Below are positions 26,360 to 34,966 of a stretch of DNA of 39,099 bases, one piece after another. The notes below the pieces were generated by a model. It ran no database searches. It was given only the letters and a program-made list of their open reading frames with translations, and was not told the origin of the DNA. Source of the stretch: Kosmotogales bacterium (lineage in GTDB: Bacteria > Thermotogota > Thermotogae > Petrotogales > Kosmotogaceae). Numbering within the stretch: position 1 is the first letter of the stretch; every line of letters starts with the position of its first letter. The position numbers and the translations under genes were made by a program. The stretch spans positions 1 through 39,099 of the forward strand of contig JASGMR010000011.1 in the NCBI GenBank assembly GCA_030156385.1, read 5' to 3'.

Positions 26360-27670
26360 ATGAAGTATATTTTGATTTTTTTATTCGTTTTTTTATCGGT
26401 AATATCACTCGCAAATGAGGAAACCTGGGGATTAGTTCTCTCAGGTGGTGGTGCCAAAGGCGCTTACGAAATAGGTGTATGGAAGGCTCTTTTAGATCTT
26501 GATTTCGAATTAGGCGGAGTATATGGAACTTCCGTAGGCGCTATCAATTCCGCGGCCGTAGCTCAGGGGGACCTGACAAAAGCCGTTAATTTGTGGAAAA
26601 ATCTCAAAGATTCTGACGTTATGGTTATGACTCCGGAAGTAAAAAAACTTCTTGATCAAAGCGGGATAAAGGTTTTAACCGATATTATCAAACTTCCTTT
26701 CAAAGAAATTGAGGATCTTGGTAAAACAATCGTCGAACAGGGAATAATCAATACCGATCCACTCAAAAAAACTTTGGACGCCGCCCTTTCAGAGGAGAAA
26801 ATAAGAAATTCATCAGTCAACATGGGGTTGGTAACTTTTGATGTGACGGAATTAAAACCCAAAATGCTGTATGTCGATGAAATCCCCCAGGGACAGCTAA
26901 TTGACTTTGTAATTGCAAGTGGAAATTTTCCTTTATTTGTAAGGGAAAAAATAAACGGACAAAAATACATGGACGGAGGCGTTTACTATAATATGCCTAT
27001 AAAAATGGCGGTTAATAAAGGATTTAAAAAAGTTATAGCCGTTCAGATAGGTGGTGAACGTATCGGGTTGGTAATAAATGCCCTGCAAATGTTTAAACTT
27101 GACGAATACATATACATAGCACCGAGAGTAATCTATGGTTCTGTACTTGATTTCAACCCGGAAAATTCATTGAAGATGTTAATAGAAGGCTATTTAGACA
27201 CTCTTCACGTTAATAAATATGTTTCCGGTGATTACACTTACATAATGGAGGATAAAAACATAATAAAGAGCATGTATGATTCTCTTTCAGATTCTGAAAA
27301 ATCCGAAGCGCTAAAGATGGCCGGCCCTTTGCAATTTTACAGAACGTTCGATCACATGGAGAAATCATTACTGGAAAAATATTCCATGGACGATCCTGTG
27401 AATCTATGGAACTTCATTTTTGACGATATTGCTTGTTCTTTATCAGTTAATCCTTTGGAACTTTACAACGGAGAAAAAATTGTCAATGAAATAAGCAAAA
27501 TATCTAAAACAGAACAAAAATATAATGAAGGTAATACGATAAACGGCATGACTCTCAGGGATATTGTCAGCTTTTTCAATTATTTATCTGAAAAATCATC
27601 ATTTGAAGAAAATGAAACCGAAAAATATCAAAAATTTTCCGCCGGAATTGACTTTTTTAAAAACAATTGA
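26360..27670 (+). CDS. Exported patatin-like phospholipase (copy 2)
   Basis: 436 residues, GGGAGGG 9 bp before the ATG. Signal peptide about 1-18 (ends SLANEE). Patatin motifs: SGGGAKG (28-34), GTSVG (56-60, Ser58), dyad Asp in YMDGG (Asp205). It aligns with copy 1 along its whole length, including the C-terminal half (SVLDFNPEN versus GFLDFDPES, then YLDT), so both arose by duplication. It adds an insertion around residues 95-125 before the NTDPLKK segment. It ends the plus-strand envelope cluster. Probably degrades phospholipids in the periplasm or outer envelope; substrate unknown. Confidence 0.9.
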   Translation: MKYILIFLFVFLSVISLANEETWGLVLSGGGAKGAYEIGVWKALLDLDFELGGVYGTSVGAINSAAVAQGDLTKAVNLWKNLKDSDVMVMTPEVKKLLDQSGIKVLTDIIKLPFKEIEDLGKTIVEQGIINTDPLKKTLDAALSEEKIRNSSVNMGLVTFDVTELKPKMLYVDEIPQGQLIDFVIASGNFPLFVREKINGQKYMDGGVYYNMPIKMAVNKGFKKVIAVQIGGERIGLVINALQMFKLDEYIYIAPRVIYGSVLDFNPENSLKMLIEGYLDTLHVNKYVSGDYTYIMEDKNIIKSMYDSLSDSEKSEALKMAGPLQFYRTFDHMEKSLLEKYSMDDPVNLWNFIFDDIACSLSVNPLELYNGEKIVNEISKISKTEQKYNEGNTINGMTLRDIVSFFNYLSEKSSFEENETEKYQKFSAGIDFFKNN

Positions 27671-27673
27671 TGG

Positions 27674-27703
27674 TTGAAAAATACTATATTATCGTGTTAC
27701 AAT
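27674..27703 (+). promoter_or_regulatory. Sigma70 promoter of tRNA-Cys
   Basis: TTGAAA (27674-27679), 18-bp spacer, TACAAT (27698-27703), 15 bp before the tRNA. Confidence 0.7.
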
Positions 27704-27718
27704 ACCATAGCAAAAGAG

Positions 27719-27795
27719 GGCAACGTGGCCAAGGGGTCTAAGGCGGAGGTCTGCAAAATCTCTATTCAAGGGTTCAAATCCCTTCGTTGCCTCCA
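27719..27795 (+). tRNA. tRNA-Cys (anticodon GCA)
   Basis: Acceptor GGCAACG/CGTTGCC, anticodon stem GAGGT/ATCTC (one G-U pair) around loop CTGCAAA giving GCA, T-arm AAGGGTTCAAATCCCTT, discriminator T and encoded CCA (27793-27795). Confidence 0.93.
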
Positions 27796-27799
27796 AATG

Positions 27800-27827
27800 G
27801 GGATCTGAAAAAACAGATCCCTTTTTT
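27800..27827 (+). terminator. Rho-independent terminator after tRNA-Cys
   Basis: 8-bp stem GGGATCTG/CAGATCCC, A6 loop and a T6 tail. The flippase-like gene starts 24 bp later, so some readthrough may feed it. Confidence 0.88.
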
Positions 27828-27851
27828 AACATTAACGGGAGTTTATAACAA

Positions 27852-28886
27852 ATGAACAAAACAATAAGAAATGTTTTTATAGCGGTTTTAATAAGTGTTG
27901 TTTTTTTACTTATTTTTTTGAGCCTGACAGATATCGATCAAGCGATAAAAAGTTTAGAAAATGCGAAAGTAAAATATTTGCTTTTGTGTCTGCTTATATC
28001 AATAAGTATATGGTTTTTTGAAGCTTTAACATTAAAGATAATCAGCAATATGCAAAAGGAAAAACTTTCACTTTTTTATCTTTTCAGAATTACCGTATTG
28101 GGAACATTTTTTTCCGCTATAACCCCCTTCGCAGCAGGTGGTCAACCTGTTCAAATAATATACATGCAAAAAAAAGGTATTAAAACTTCAAAGGCCACAG
28201 CTATCATTATTTCAAGATTTATAACTTATCAAATAGTTATTACAATAATAGGTATTGTAGCGATTATTTTTGCGTATCCTCTTATGAAAAATAAAGTTTC
28301 AAATTTGGCCATTTTAGCTGTTTTTGGGTTTTTAATAAACAGTGCAGTATTATTCTTTCTTTTTCTTTTTTCTCTGAACAAAACCGTTACATCCAAATTG
28401 ATACTATTCTTTATTAAAATTCTTCATAAAATTAAAATCGTTAAAAATATAGAAAAAGTTGAGACAAAAACAATAAGTGAACTCGAAAAATTTCACTCTA
28501 TTTTAAAGGAAGCGGTAAAAAATCCTTTTAAATACTCTCTGGCTTTTATTTCTACATTTATACAGATGTTTTTAGTGATGACACTTCCCTTTTTCGTGGC
28601 ATTATCTTTAGGATTGAAAAATAATTTTTTTGAAATGATCGCCGCACAATCAATTCTTTATTTAATAGTGGCTATGATTCCTACACCCGGAGCAAGTGGA
28701 GCTTCCGAGGGCGGATACGCTTTGTTTTTTTCACCATTTTTTGGAAGCGATGTCGGTGCAGGATTACTCCTCTGGAGGCTCTTCAGCTATTATCTAAATA
28801 TTATTGTCGGAGGGATTGTATCTTTTTTCGAAAGTAAAAATCTGGCTAAATCTCATTCCTCAAAACCCTCCCATAAAGATCAATAG
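27852..28886 (+). CDS. Flippase-like membrane protein (UPF0104, MprF/AglD N-terminal type)
   Basis: 344 residues with about eight TM helices. It has the signature of the lysylphosphatidylglycerol-synthase TM-region family: FFSAITPFAAGGQPVQIIYM after the third helix, RFITYQIV, and PTPGASGASEGGYALFF followed by LLLWRLFSYY near the end. Members flip or help flip lipids, such as lysyl-PG in MprF or polyprenyl sugars. It lacks the catalytic aminoacyl-transferase domain of full MprF. Its last 41 bp overlap the convergent GT4 gene, which suggests a joint role in glycolipid formation. Confidence 0.85.
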   Translation: MNKTIRNVFIAVLISVVFLLIFLSLTDIDQAIKSLENAKVKYLLLCLLISISIWFFEALTLKIISNMQKEKLSLFYLFRITVLGTFFSAITPFAAGGQPVQIIYMQKKGIKTSKATAIIISRFITYQIVITIIGIVAIIFAYPLMKNKVSNLAILAVFGFLINSAVLFFLFLFSLNKTVTSKLILFFIKILHKIKIVKNIEKVETKTISELEKFHSILKEAVKNPFKYSLAFISTFIQMFLVMTLPFFVALSLGLKNNFFEMIAAQSILYLIVAMIPTPGASGASEGGYALFFSPFFGSDVGAGLLLWRLFSYYLNIIVGGIVSFFESKNLAKSHSSKPSHKDQ

Positions 28887-30006
28887 TTTTTATGGCATTC
28901 TGTTCTCCGGTGAAGAATTTACACATTTCAAGAGAATTTTCTGACATTTTTTTACATTTATCAGGATTTTCAATGAGTTCTTTCATATCTTCATGAAGTA
29001 ATCTGTCGTCAGGATTCAAATACCCATTCACTCCATGTTTTACCATTCCATAAATACATGGATCATCGAAAGAAACTACAGGTAATCCGTTACAAATAGC
29101 TTCTAGAACAACAAGTCCAAAAGTTTCCGTCTTAGATGCCATGATGAATAAATCACTGCATTGATATGCAAGAGAAATCTCCCCAGGCCATTTCAAATAC
29201 CCGGTAAAAATAACGTTGTTTTCAATTTTAAACTTTTTTGTCAATTTCATCAATTTCTCTTTGCTTGGACCATCACCAACGAGAAGAAATTTTACATTTT
29301 CATCGGTATTTTTAACGAGTTTAGAAACATTCTCAAGCAAAATATCTATACTCTTTTCTTCTCCAAGTCTTCCGACAAAAATTAAGACTTTATCTTTTTC
29401 CTTTATTCCAAATCGCAATTTGAAATTTTTCTTTTCTTCCACAGTAAATTTATGTTGAATCTTTTCTATATCAATTCCATTAGGAATTACCTCTATCGGA
29501 ACAGTTACTCCATAAGATCTCAATATATTCTTTGTCTTTATAGACGGGGCGATTACCGCCCTGTTTCTATTACAAAAATTCTTTGATTCAGATTTCAGAA
29601 ACTTTCTGACTATTCCCGTTATAACCGGTATGTAATGCGCATAATCAACCATTAAAGTATGATACGTTGTAACATTTGGAATTTTAAAATGCTTCGCTAT
29701 TATATTACCCGTATAACCCAATACCACCAGGGAATGCGTATGGATTATATCAACTTTCCATTTATTCATATGTGAAATTATTTCCTTATAATCGAAGGGT
29801 AATCCTATTCTGTGCTGTTTTTCCTGAGGAAATCTCAATGAATATGTTCTATAAACATTATCCTTTGGATCCGCCTTTGGATGATCTACTGTGACAACAT
29901 ATACGTTGTGTCCCATAGAGGTTAATTCTCTTTCCAACATCTTTATCATCGTAACAACTCCATTTATTTGCGGTTCATATGTATCACTAAACATTGCTAT
30001 ATTCAT
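28846..30006 (-). CDS. GT4 family glycosyltransferase (diacylglycerol glucosyltransferase-like)
   Basis: 386 residues, AGGAAGG before the ATG. GT-B fold: N-terminal acceptor domain beginning MNIAMFSDTYEPQINGV with HTHSLVVLG and TYHTLMVDY, then the donor domain with FVGRLGEEKSID and the E-x7-E block KTETFGLVVLEA. The opening 'FSDTYxPQxNGV' and 'TYHT' blocks are shared by 1,2-diacylglycerol 3-glucosyltransferases and phosphatidylinositol mannosyltransferases. It probably builds membrane glycolipid. It converges with the flippase-like gene. Exact sugar and acceptor unknown. Confidence 0.88.
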   Translation of the reverse strand: MNIAMFSDTYEPQINGVVTMIKMLERELTSMGHNVYVVTVDHPKADPKDNVYRTYSLRFPQEKQHRIGLPFDYKEIISHMNKWKVDIIHTHSLVVLGYTGNIIAKHFKIPNVTTYHTLMVDYAHYIPVITGIVRKFLKSESKNFCNRNRAVIAPSIKTKNILRSYGVTVPIEVIPNGIDIEKIQHKFTVEEKKNFKLRFGIKEKDKVLIFVGRLGEEKSIDILLENVSKLVKNTDENVKFLLVGDGPSKEKLMKLTKKFKIENNVIFTGYLKWPGEISLAYQCSDLFIMASKTETFGLVVLEAICNGLPVVSFDDPCIYGMVKHGVNGYLNPDDRLLHEDMKELIENPDKCKKMSENSLEMCKFFTGEQNAIKTIDLYGRVLRNEI

Positions 30007-30026
30007 TTATATTTCCTTCCTTTCCC

Positions 30027-30055
30027 TTGACACCTTGATAGATTTGCTTTATAAT
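30027..30055 (+). promoter_or_regulatory. Consensus sigma70 promoter of tRNA-Gln(CTG)
   Basis: TTGACA (30027-30032), 17-bp spacer, TATAAT (30050-30055), 11 bp before the tRNA. Confidence 0.85.
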
Positions 30056-30066
30056 TTTATCGTTTT

Positions 30067-30140
30067 TGGGAGATCGTCTAATGGTAGGACTGCGGACTCT
30101 GGATCCGCCAGTGGAGGTTCGAGTCCTCCTCTCCCAGCCA
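30067..30140 (+). tRNA. tRNA-Gln (anticodon CTG)
   Basis: Acceptor TGGGAGA/TCTCCCA, anticodon stem GCGGA/TCCGC around loop CTCTGGA giving CTG, T-arm GGAGGTTCGAGTCCTCC, discriminator G, encoded CCA (30138-30140). Together with the TTG isoacceptor at 13544 it covers both Gln codons. No hairpin terminator follows, only a T5 run; the convergent comF stop lies 3 bp downstream. Confidence 0.94.
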
Positions 30141-30143
30141 TTT

Positions 30144-30758
30144 TTACACTACCCTTGCTAAACTTATCGAATATATCTCCTTGACTCCGTTTTTTCTCAA
30201 TAATTTTGCACATTCTTTCAAAGTCGCCCCTGTCGTTATAACGTCATCGAATAATATTATTTCATCGGGTAACTTTTTTTCATTTATATAAAAAATATTC
30301 TTTATATTTTCTTCCCTCTCTTTACCCTTCAAAGTAGATTGTGGTCTTTTATTCCTACTATAAATAATATCATTTCTCAGCTGAAAATCTCTGGTTTTTT
30401 TTAACTTTTTTAAAATAAAAAGATTCGTATCAATTCCTCTGACTCTATAAGTTTTAACGTTAGTAGGAACAGGAACAACAACTTTTTCATGAAGCTTTAA
30501 AACATCAAAAATCTCATTCAAACACTTTACAAAAAAATCTGATATTCTATACCGCTTATTGAACTTATATTCTTTTATAAGTTCCTTCATGGGAGTTTCA
30601 TATCTCCAGAAAAAAGACACCCCCGAGATGAAAGGAATTTTTTCGCCATTGATAATCGGTCCCTTCATTTTTTTCAAACAATCCTCACATAAAAATCCTT
30701 TATATCCAATATTACATCCACATCCGACACAATAATTCGGAAAAAACTTTTCAATCAA
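30144..30758 (-). CDS. comF: ComF-family phosphoribosyltransferase-like protein
   Basis: 204 residues. An N-terminal zinc-ribbon-like CVGCGCNIG...LCEDC (two Cys pairs) precedes a PRTase domain with VVPVPTN, the ComF-specific RGIDTN text and the PRPP loop ILFDDVITTGATLKEC. ComF is needed for uptake of single-stranded DNA in competent bacteria and interacts with helicases. Its ATG overlaps the dinG stop (ATGA), so helicase and ComF are coexpressed. A direct DNA-repair or competence role is inferred from this pairing. Confidence 0.9.
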   Translation of the reverse strand: MIEKFFPNYCVGCGCNIGYKGFLCEDCLKKMKGPIINGEKIPFISGVSFFWRYETPMKELIKEYKFNKRYRISDFFVKCLNEIFDVLKLHEKVVVPVPTNVKTYRVRGIDTNLFILKKLKKTRDFQLRNDIIYSRNKRPQSTLKGKEREENIKNIFYINEKKLPDEIILFDDVITTGATLKECAKLLRKNGVKEIYSISLARVV

Positions 30759-33304
30759 ATAAAGCCCTCTTTCTTCAAAGTTTTCATGGTCCTCAATAAA
30801 TTCTTCTTCAAAATACTTACCGCTTCTATTCCGGGAGGCATTGATCTGAGAATTTTATTCGAATAATTTCTGTTCTGATCAACCACTCTGTTATCTAAAA
30901 TTATGACTATTCCTCTATCACTTTTTGTTCTGATTAATCTTCCTATTCCCTGTCTTAAATTCGTTATCATCTTGGGATAATAATATTTGTACAGCCCTTC
31001 ATGAAAATTTTTTCCCCCAAAATGATTGATTCTGGACTCTATTATAGGATCATCCGGTCTTTCAAACGGAAGTTTGAATATTACAAGTATTTTCAGATGC
31101 TCTCCAGGAAGATCTATACCTTCCCAGAAGGTCCTGTTTCCAAACAGAATCGAGTCTTTCTGGTTGATGTGCTCTTCTATTAATTTTGTCTGACTCAGGA
31201 GTCTCTCCTGTACTTTCAAATTTATGTTCTCAGTATGAACGACATTTTTAACATATTCCATATCTCTATAAGAGGTGAATAAAGTCAGAATACCACCCTT
31301 ACCTATCTTGATTATATTTTGTATTAATTCCGCGCCTTCTTTTAAATATTCCAGATTATTATGCGAATATTCGATCATGTCCTCAACCACATAAAATTTT
31401 AACTGATTTCTGTAATCAAATGACGATCCGAGCTTTATTGCCCTGAAATCTTCTCCGAGTCCCAAAATTCTCCTTGAATAATTGAACCCGTCACTTCCCT
31501 TACTGAAAACCCACATTGTGGCAGAAATGAAAATTTTTGTCTTTACATCCGGAAATATATTTTCCATTATTTTTTCATGAGCAACGGGAGAAGACATTAT
31601 TATTAGATATCTCTTTCCATCACGCTGAATTCTATCAAAATACGTTATATGAACATCACTGAAGGCTGTTATACCACAAACATTCTTTAACTGCTCATCG
31701 AGCATATTGATAACTTTTCTGTGATCATGAAACATCTGATTATATTTTTCAGATTCTTCCTGCATAAAATCATCCAGCATACCTGATATCTGTATAGATA
31801 TACCTTTAAAATTTCTTAAATAGCTTTCTACGGACTGAAGTTCATTCAAAAGTGATTCGATTTCGGATTCATTTAAATCTTTTCCTTTGAAATTTACCCC
31901 ATTGAATTTTTCTGTTATTTCTTTAAGCGTTTTGAAAAGATTTTTATAATCATCTGAAATTGTCCTTTTCAGGTTCTTTATAAAATCCTCATGATATTTT
32001 ATCTTTATTTTATTTATTATTTCAAAACTTTTGTTTATGAGTTCCCGGATTGTTTTCATATTTTCGGAGGGAATAAAAGAAAAGCTCATCGCTTCAGTCA
32101 GTGAATTCTCAACTTCATGAGCTTCATCCAGAACTAAAACATCAAATTTAGGAAGAAGTATTCCCTCATTTGCATTATCCTCATCCTTTCCCTCCGCCAT
32201 TTCATCGTTCATCCTCATTTCTGCTTCACTGAATAAAAGAGCATGATTGGTGATAATCACATGAGATTTTTTCACATTTTCCCTGGCTACAAAATAAGGA
32301 CATTTCTTATTATAAATACAAAACATACCTTTACATTCATATCTGTTACTTTTGAAAAAATTTTTAAAACTCGTATTTATCTCATCCAGATCACCTGCAG
32401 TTGTTCTCATAGACCATAACAGAATTTTTAAAAAATCCGTACTCTGAAGTAATTCTGGATTTTCATCTACGACCATATCCAGGAAATCAAAAAACTTTTC
32501 CAGACAAAAATAACTTTCACGGCCTTTTATAACAGATACCCGTAATTGAGTGAGGCTCGGAAGTTTTCTTAAAATTTTTACATCTTTGTCCAATAACTGA
32601 TCCTGTAATATCTTGGTTTTAGTTGAAATAACTGCTTTTTTATCATTCGACAGAGTGTAATAGGCCAGAGGAACAAGATATGCCAACGATTTTCCCGTTC
32701 CCGTCCCCGCTTCTACTATCATTCCATTTTCTTCTTTTATAGATTCTACTATCTCGAGAGTAGTCATAAACTGCTCGTGTCTGTATTCATAATCTTTTAT
32801 AATATCTTTCAACAATCCATCTTCTTTAAATACCAGTTGAACTGTTTTATTCAAATCGATTATTCTGATTGGATCCAATTTTTCATCGCTTATTTGATTC
32901 AGATTCGCACAAACATATTCTTCCCATGGAATTATATTTTCTCCATCTTTTAAAGCTTCGATTATGAATTCAGATGTACTGTTCTTTCCAAGAAATAATT
33001 GGACAACACTTTGAAGAGATACAGGATATTTTTTCAGTCTTAAAATATATTTATCGATTCTTTCTTCTATATTTCCCCTGGGAGAATAATCCAGAATTTC
33101 TTTTAAAACTTTTTCCTGAACGTATTTATTGCTATCAACAGAAAGTTCTTCAGAATCAGAAAAATTTTCAAAGAAAAAGAATTTGTTCTCAAGCTTCACA
33201 TAATTTTCCAATTTTTCTCTGCTCAAATCTCTTTTTTTCCCATTTTCTCTTACTCTGAAATTTTCTCTCAACTTTTTTATATAAACTAATGAAAAATCAC
33301 TCAT
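30755..33304 (-). CDS. dinG: DinG/XPD-like Fe-S DNA helicase
   Basis: 849 residues from ATG 33304 (GGAG 6 bp upstream; the in-frame TTG at 33316 is less well placed). Superfamily 2 helicase: Walker A GTGTGKS in VEAGTGTGKSLAY, the Fe-S cysteines between motifs I and II (C in ESYFCLEKF, then YECKGMFCIYNKKCPYF), DEAH in VLVLDEAHEVENS, and C-terminal motifs NRTFWEGIDLPGEH and RQGIGRLIR. The ~170 residues before Walker A lack the exonuclease motifs found in Firmicutes DinG. DinG unwinds 5'-3', including R-loops and D-loops. It is cotranscribed with comF. A terminator sits directly before its ribosome site. Confidence 0.9.
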   Translation of the reverse strand: MSDFSLVYIKKLRENFRVRENGKKRDLSREKLENYVKLENKFFFFENFSDSEELSVDSNKYVQEKVLKEILDYSPRGNIEERIDKYILRLKKYPVSLQSVVQLFLGKNSTSEFIIEALKDGENIIPWEEYVCANLNQISDEKLDPIRIIDLNKTVQLVFKEDGLLKDIIKDYEYRHEQFMTTLEIVESIKEENGMIVEAGTGTGKSLAYLVPLAYYTLSNDKKAVISTKTKILQDQLLDKDVKILRKLPSLTQLRVSVIKGRESYFCLEKFFDFLDMVVDENPELLQSTDFLKILLWSMRTTAGDLDEINTSFKNFFKSNRYECKGMFCIYNKKCPYFVARENVKKSHVIITNHALLFSEAEMRMNDEMAEGKDEDNANEGILLPKFDVLVLDEAHEVENSLTEAMSFSFIPSENMKTIRELINKSFEIINKIKIKYHEDFIKNLKRTISDDYKNLFKTLKEITEKFNGVNFKGKDLNESEIESLLNELQSVESYLRNFKGISIQISGMLDDFMQEESEKYNQMFHDHRKVINMLDEQLKNVCGITAFSDVHITYFDRIQRDGKRYLIIMSSPVAHEKIMENIFPDVKTKIFISATMWVFSKGSDGFNYSRRILGLGEDFRAIKLGSSFDYRNQLKFYVVEDMIEYSHNNLEYLKEGAELIQNIIKIGKGGILTLFTSYRDMEYVKNVVHTENINLKVQERLLSQTKLIEEHINQKDSILFGNRTFWEGIDLPGEHLKILVIFKLPFERPDDPIIESRINHFGGKNFHEGLYKYYYPKMITNLRQGIGRLIRTKSDRGIVIILDNRVVDQNRNYSNKILRSMPPGIEAVSILKKNLLRTMKTLKKEGFI

Positions 33305-33317
33305 CACATTCTCCAAA

Positions 33318-33342
33318 ATAAAAAAGGCCGGAAAACCCGGCC
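33318..33342 (-). terminator. Rho-independent terminator just upstream of dinG
   Basis: On the minus strand GGCCGG-(G)TTTT-CCGGCC is followed by TTTTTTATTTT. The T tail ends within a few bases of the dinG GGAG. It either ends a transcript from the 33.4-33.6 kb region or acts as a dinG attenuator. Confidence 0.8.
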
Positions 33343-33645
33343 CTTTATTGCTGCAAACGAGGCCATTAACCTATATTAACACTTTTTTCTATTGCTTTTC
33401 AGCAATATTCTAAGGATATAATGTATCCCGCTATTTTTTTAAAATTTAACGTGAAATGCTTCAACCTTTTTTAACACGCCCAGTTATTTTTTCTTCTACA
33501 AATTTATGTTTCTTAAAATGCCTTTCATATATTATTTTAACACTTCTTATACTCCGATGAAATGCGACGCTGCATCTGAAAAACACTATTATAAAAGTTC
33601 AGTTTATTTGTTCTGTATCAAATATATTTTAATTGAGATCTGACA
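33343..33645 (-). other. 303-bp gene-poor stretch between adh and dinG: possible leader or small RNA and short broken frames
   Basis: No intact gene is visible. On the minus strand a perfect GAAA-tetraloop hairpin (ATTGCT/AGCAAT, 33391-33406) lies upstream of the terminator. A third copy of the arm (CAGCAAT, 33347-33353) could pair with the first instead. Further up, a minus-strand frame ends at 33461 with text IIYERHFKKHKF...ITGRVKKG and a neighbouring frame reads MQRRISSEYKKC. They look protein-like but I cannot assign them; they may be a decayed gene or chance. Confidence 0.35.
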
Positions 33646-34812
33646 TCACAAACACATTCTGAATATCTTTTCAATATCTTCGGCATCCAACGGCTGGAAT
33701 CCGTACATCGTCCCTCCTTTTGCCGCTTTCTTTGCCATAACTTTAAAGTCAGTATCATCAATCCCTATTTCCGTAAGGGTACTTTGAAGTTTTAAGGTAT
33801 CAAACAAAAATTCCTTTAACATTTCGATACTTTTTTTTGCCACTTCCATCTGCGGAAGTTTCTGATCAATTCCGAATACGTTCACTCCAAATTGATAGAA
33901 TTTACTCATAGTATTTTCATTTAAAGTGTACTCCATCCATCTCGGCGTAAGTATAGCCAGACCAAGGCCATGGGTAATATCATAGATGGCTGAGAGTTCA
34001 TGTTCCATCGGGTGACAGCTCCATGCGTGCTGTTTTCCCCCGCTTATAAATCCATTGATTGCCCATGAAGAGGTCCACATTAAATTCGCACGCGCTTCAT
34101 AATCGTCAGGTTTTTCCATAGCTATCGGAGCATATTTTATTATGGTTTTCATAAGTCCTTCCATGACACAATCCAACATATATAAATCATTATCCATATT
34201 GAAATATACTTCCATTATATGACTCAACATATCCGCGGCACCACAGGCAGTTTGAAACTTATTTACAGTATAAGTAACCGTTGGATCCAGAAACGAAACC
34301 TTGGGCTGCATCACCGGAAAACCCATACCTATTTTATCTTTTGTTTCCGGGTTACTTATAACTCCCCCGGCATCCATTTCAGAGCCTGTTGCCGCAAGTG
34401 TAAGCACCGTAATAATCGGAAGACATTTCTTCACAGGAACTTTCCTAAGCTGGATATCCCAAGCATCTCCATCATAATAAGTTGCCGCGCCTATGAATTT
34501 TGTGCAATCCAACACGGATCCTCCACCTACCGCGAGGAGAACATCAATATTTTCTTTTTTGCAGATATCTGCTCCCGCATTCACAGAAGACACTCTTGGA
34601 TTCGGTGCAATTCCTGATAATTCAAAAAGTTCTAATCCCGTTTTTTCAATCTCCGCAACAACCTTATTATAAAGACCTGTCTTTTTAATTGAACCTCCCC
34701 CATAGGTCAGAAGCACTTTTTTACCGTATTTACTCAATTCGGTACCCAGGTTTTTCAACTGATTTTTTCCAAAATAAACTTTCGTAGGTATGTCGTAAAC
34801 AAAACTATTCAT
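33646..34812 (-). CDS. Iron-containing alcohol dehydrogenase (butanol dehydrogenase BdhA/YugJ type)
   Basis: 388 residues, the family length. AAAGGAG precedes the ATG. The NAD(P)-binding loop is GGGSVLDCTKF (about 95-105). The metal ligands are in place: D and H in GAADMLSHIMEVYF, H in SCHPMEHELS and H in DITHGLGLAIL. It reduces aldehydes to alcohols with NAD(P)H, in fermentation or aldehyde detoxification. A promoter with the MerR-family 19-bp spacer and operator lies 125 bp upstream, which suggests induction by electrophiles or aldehydes as for AdhR/NmlR systems (inference). No regulator gene of that family is in the window. Arg codons are mixed (AGA, AGG, CGT). Confidence 0.92.
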   Translation of the reverse strand: MNSFVYDIPTKVYFGKNQLKNLGTELSKYGKKVLLTYGGGSIKKTGLYNKVVAEIEKTGLELFELSGIAPNPRVSSVNAGADICKKENIDVLLAVGGGSVLDCTKFIGAATYYDGDAWDIQLRKVPVKKCLPIITVLTLAATGSEMDAGGVISNPETKDKIGMGFPVMQPKVSFLDPTVTYTVNKFQTACGAADMLSHIMEVYFNMDNDLYMLDCVMEGLMKTIIKYAPIAMEKPDDYEARANLMWTSSWAINGFISGGKQHAWSCHPMEHELSAIYDITHGLGLAILTPRWMEYTLNENTMSKFYQFGVNVFGIDQKLPQMEVAKKSIEMLKEFLFDTLKLQSTLTEIGIDDTDFKVMAKKAAKGGTMYGFQPLDAEDIEKIFRMCL

Positions 34813-34935
34813 ATTTTTTCTCCTTTCTCATCTCCATGTATTTTTTCATTCATCGATAATGTATTTAGATCCAACATCTGGATGTTTTTTGAAAATTTTT
34901 CGATTTTCGTGTAATTTCACCTCCAGCCATTGAAG

Positions 34936-34966
34936 ATTATAATACCTGGAGTTAACTTTATGTCAA
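34936..34966 (-). promoter_or_regulatory. MerR-type promoter and operator of the alcohol dehydrogenase gene
   Basis: Minus strand: -35 TTGACA (34966-34961), 19-bp spacer, -10 TATAAT (34941-34936). The spacer carries an imperfect dyad centred on AGTTAACT (34944-34963, ACCT..AGTTAACT..ATGT). The overlong spacer with a central palindrome is the hallmark of promoters twisted into register by MerR-family activators. Confidence 0.82.

Noticed and set aside
30067-30140. tRNA-Gln(CTG) as integration site of the right-hand island
   Set aside because: The next 3 kb (comF, dinG) look native and no partial tRNA copy (attR-like repeat of the 3' end) is visible further right.
34219-34617. 132-codon plus-strand frame
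   Set aside because: Antisense to the alcohol dehydrogenase, whose metal-binding motifs are intact.
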